In this document: one piece after another, positions 62,835 to 64,000 of the stretch
How positions within the stretch are numbered: position 1 is the stretch's first letter
Layout of the letters: every line of letters begins with the position of its first letter
Assembly: GCF_016801985.1 (NCBI RefSeq)
Contig: NZ_JAEVLS010000009.1
Coordinates: 124,001 to 188,000 of the forward strand
Direction of reading: 5' to 3'
Origin: Steroidobacter gossypii
GTDB taxonomy: Bacteria; Pseudomonadota; Gammaproteobacteria; Steroidobacterales; Steroidobacteraceae
DNA length: 64,000 nucleotides
Program-made: the position numbers and the translations under genes
The notes under the pieces: model-generated
Told to the model about the DNA's origin: nothing
The model's input: the letters and a program-made list of their open reading frames with translations, nothing else
The model's database searches: none

Positions 62835-63703
62835 TGGCCAGCCGCGGATTTCTAGTTCTCATCCTGGCGGCGGTCGTGGCCTTCACGCTCGCCATGTCGA
62901 CCTTCACCGTGCGCGAGACCGAGCTTGCGATCAAGTTCCGGTTCGGCGAAATCGTGCGCGCCGATTACGCCCCGGGCCTGCATTTCATGGTCCCGATGGT
63001 CAACAACATCCGTAAGTTCGAGCGTCGCATCGTCACCAAGAACTATCCGTCCGAGCAGTTCCTGACCAGCGAAGGCAAGATCCTGCGCATCGACTTCTAC
63101 ATCAAGTGGCGCATCTCCGATGTCGGCACCTATTACCAGGCGACCGGCGGTGACATCGAAGTGGCAGCGGGTCGTCTGGGCAGCATCGTGAAGGACGGCA
63201 TCAAGGGCACGATCGCCCGTCGCACCATTCAACAGGTGGTGGCGGCCGAGCGCGCCGAGTTCACCGGCGAGATCCTGAAGCTGGCCGAAGACAGCACCAA
63301 GGGACTCGGTCTGCAGCTGGTGGACGTGCGCGTGAAAAAGATCGATCTGCCCGAGGAAGTGAGCGAATCGGTGTTCAGCCGCATGCGCCAGGACTTCGAT
63401 CGCCAGGCCAAGCGGCTGCGCGCCGAGGGCGAGGAGAACGCGGAGAAGCTGCGTTCGGAAGCCGATCGTCAGCGCACCGAAATCCTGGCCGAGGCCTATC
63501 GCGAGTCGGAAATCATCCGCGGTGAAGGCGACGCGAAATCGGCCGATATCTATGCGCGCGCCTACAGTCGCAATGCCGAGTTCTACTCGTTCCATCGCAG
63601 TCTGCAGGCCTATCGGGAAGCCATCGGCACCGACAACGACGTGCTGGTGATCTCCCCGGACAGCGAGTTCTTCAAGTACCTGAATCGCGCAAACCGGCGC
63701 TGA
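62834..63703 (+). CDS. hflC: FtsH protease modulator HflC
   Basis: 289 residues. N-terminal membrane anchor (about 5-22), SPFH domain with LAIKFRFGEIVRADYAPGLHF and a long coiled coil with RMRQDFDRQAKRLRAEGEEN. The end VLVISPDSEFFKYLNR is typical. Partner of HflK. Confidence 0.96.
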   Translation: MASRGFLVLILAAVVAFTLAMSTFTVRETELAIKFRFGEIVRADYAPGLHFMVPMVNNIRKFERRIVTKNYPSEQFLTSEGKILRIDFYIKWRISDVGTYYQATGGDIEVAAGRLGSIVKDGIKGTIARRTIQQVVAAERAEFTGEILKLAEDSTKGLGLQLVDVRVKKIDLPEEVSESVFSRMRQDFDRQAKRLRAEGEENAEKLRSEADRQRTEILAEAYRESEIIRGEGDAKSADIYARAYSRNAEFYSFHRSLQAYREAIGTDNDVLVISPDSEFFKYLNRANRR

Positions 63704-63710
63704 CGCCGCC

Positions 63711-63902
63711 GTGGACTGGTCGGATCTGCTCGCGGCGGTGGCGCTGTACTTCGTGCTGGAAGGCGTGATGCCATTTCTGAATCCGCAATGGCTCAAGCGC
63801 ATGATGACGGCGCTGGCCGCGAGCCCCGACTGGTACTTGCGCGCGTGGGGTCTGCTCAGCATGAGCATCGGCGTGGGATTGCTGTACTTCGTGCGCGCCT
63901 AG
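63711..63902 (+). CDS. DUF2065 small membrane protein
   Basis: 63 residues from a GTG at 63711, eight bases after hflC. Two membrane segments (about 4-20 and 43-60) with WSDLLAAVALYFVLEGVMPF matching DUF2065 (YjeT-like). Function unknown; conserved between hflC and purA. Confidence 0.87.
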   Translation: MDWSDLLAAVALYFVLEGVMPFLNPQWLKRMMTALAASPDWYLRAWGLLSMSIGVGLLYFVRA

Positions 63903-63930
63903 CAATTTTTCTTTCCGAGCCGAGTTCGTA

Positions 63931-64000
63931 ATGAGTAGCCATCGCAATGTTGTCGTCATCGGCGCCCAGTGGGGCGATGAGGGCAAGGGCAAGATCGTCG
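63931..64000 (+). CDS. purA: Adenylosuccinate synthetase (partial, 3' end cut by window edge)
   Basis: 23 codons from the ATG at 63931 before the window ends. The sequence NVVVIGAQWGDEGKGKIV is the hallmark N-terminus of PurA, with the IMP/GTP-binding GDEGKGK loop. First step from IMP to AMP. Position after DUF2065 is canonical. Confidence 0.96.
   Translation, partial: MSSHRNVVVIGAQWGDEGKGKIV

Overview
This 64 kb window looks like ordinary chromosome from a high-GC gammaproteobacterium, most likely the Xanthomonadales/Nevskiales side (Steroidobacter-like). That placement is an inference from synteny (metG, mrp and dcd near rnf; nnr-tsaE-amiC-mutL-miaA-hfq-hflX-hflK-hflC-DUF2065-purA; a purM-purN / DUF2066 / CDP-alcohol transferase / hda cluster) and from protein character, not from a database search. 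Nearly all of it is densely packed housekeeping DNA with many ATGA/GTGA/TGATG stop-start overlaps. There are no rRNA genes, no CRISPR array, no insertion sequence and no prophage.

Layout. 1-3.9 kb (minus): rnfABCDG electron-transport operon, rnfG running off the left edge. 4.0-6.1 kb: metG. 6.2-11.1 kb (minus): an accessory-looking cassette of a HEAT-repeat Ser/Thr kinase followed by two different PilT-type ATPases, lying between metG and mrp, which are neighbours in many relatives. 11.3-13.1 kb: mrp and dcd. 13.1-13.6 kb: ParE-type toxin-antitoxin pair. 13.7-18.9 kb: DUF3108 protein, purN, purM, DUF2066 protein, CDP-alcohol phosphatidyltransferase, hda, DUF2069. 18.9-24.4 kb: wrbA, small lipoprotein, acylphosphatase, lytic transglycosylase, pssA, family-4 uracil-DNA glycosylase, rimI and an unrecognised lipoprotein. 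24.5-31.4 kb: prfC, Atg22-type MFS transporter, and a MoxR/DUF58/transglutaminase operon. 31.5-38.7 kb: valS, SDR with a divergent LysR regulator, thioesterase, holC, pepA. 38.9-41.5 kb: lptF, lptG, RDD protein. 41.5-46.1 kb (minus): a four-gene Gld-like ABC export system. 46.1-47.9 kb: a 0.7 kb stretch without convincing ORFs that ends in a strong plus-strand terminator (candidate small RNA), an unrecognised protein, and tRNA-Glu(CTC). 47.9-53.4 kb: pcnB, folK, deoxynucleoside kinase, panB, panC, queG. 53.5-64.0 kb: the nnr-to-purA cluster.

Working together: holC, pepA and valS are the classical cluster; lptFG provide the inner-membrane part of LPS export; folK, panB and panC make folate and pantothenate; purM/purN and purA are purine synthesis; mutL, the uracil glycosylase and dcd guard DNA and nucleotide quality; hfq/hflX/hflKC are the RNA chaperone and FtsH-protease modulators.

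Most worth a second look: (i) RnfA with neither of its two cluster-binding cysteines (no cysteine at all); (ii) the kinase + tandem PilT cassette between metG and mrp; (iii) a dispersed family of 7-nt tandem repeats (CAGTCAC/CAGTCAT-like), twice placed exactly nine bases before a start codon that lacks a ribosome binding site; (iv) a candidate structured ~200-nt RNA at 46.5-46.7 kb; (v) two unrecognised proteins at 23.4 and 46.8 kb.
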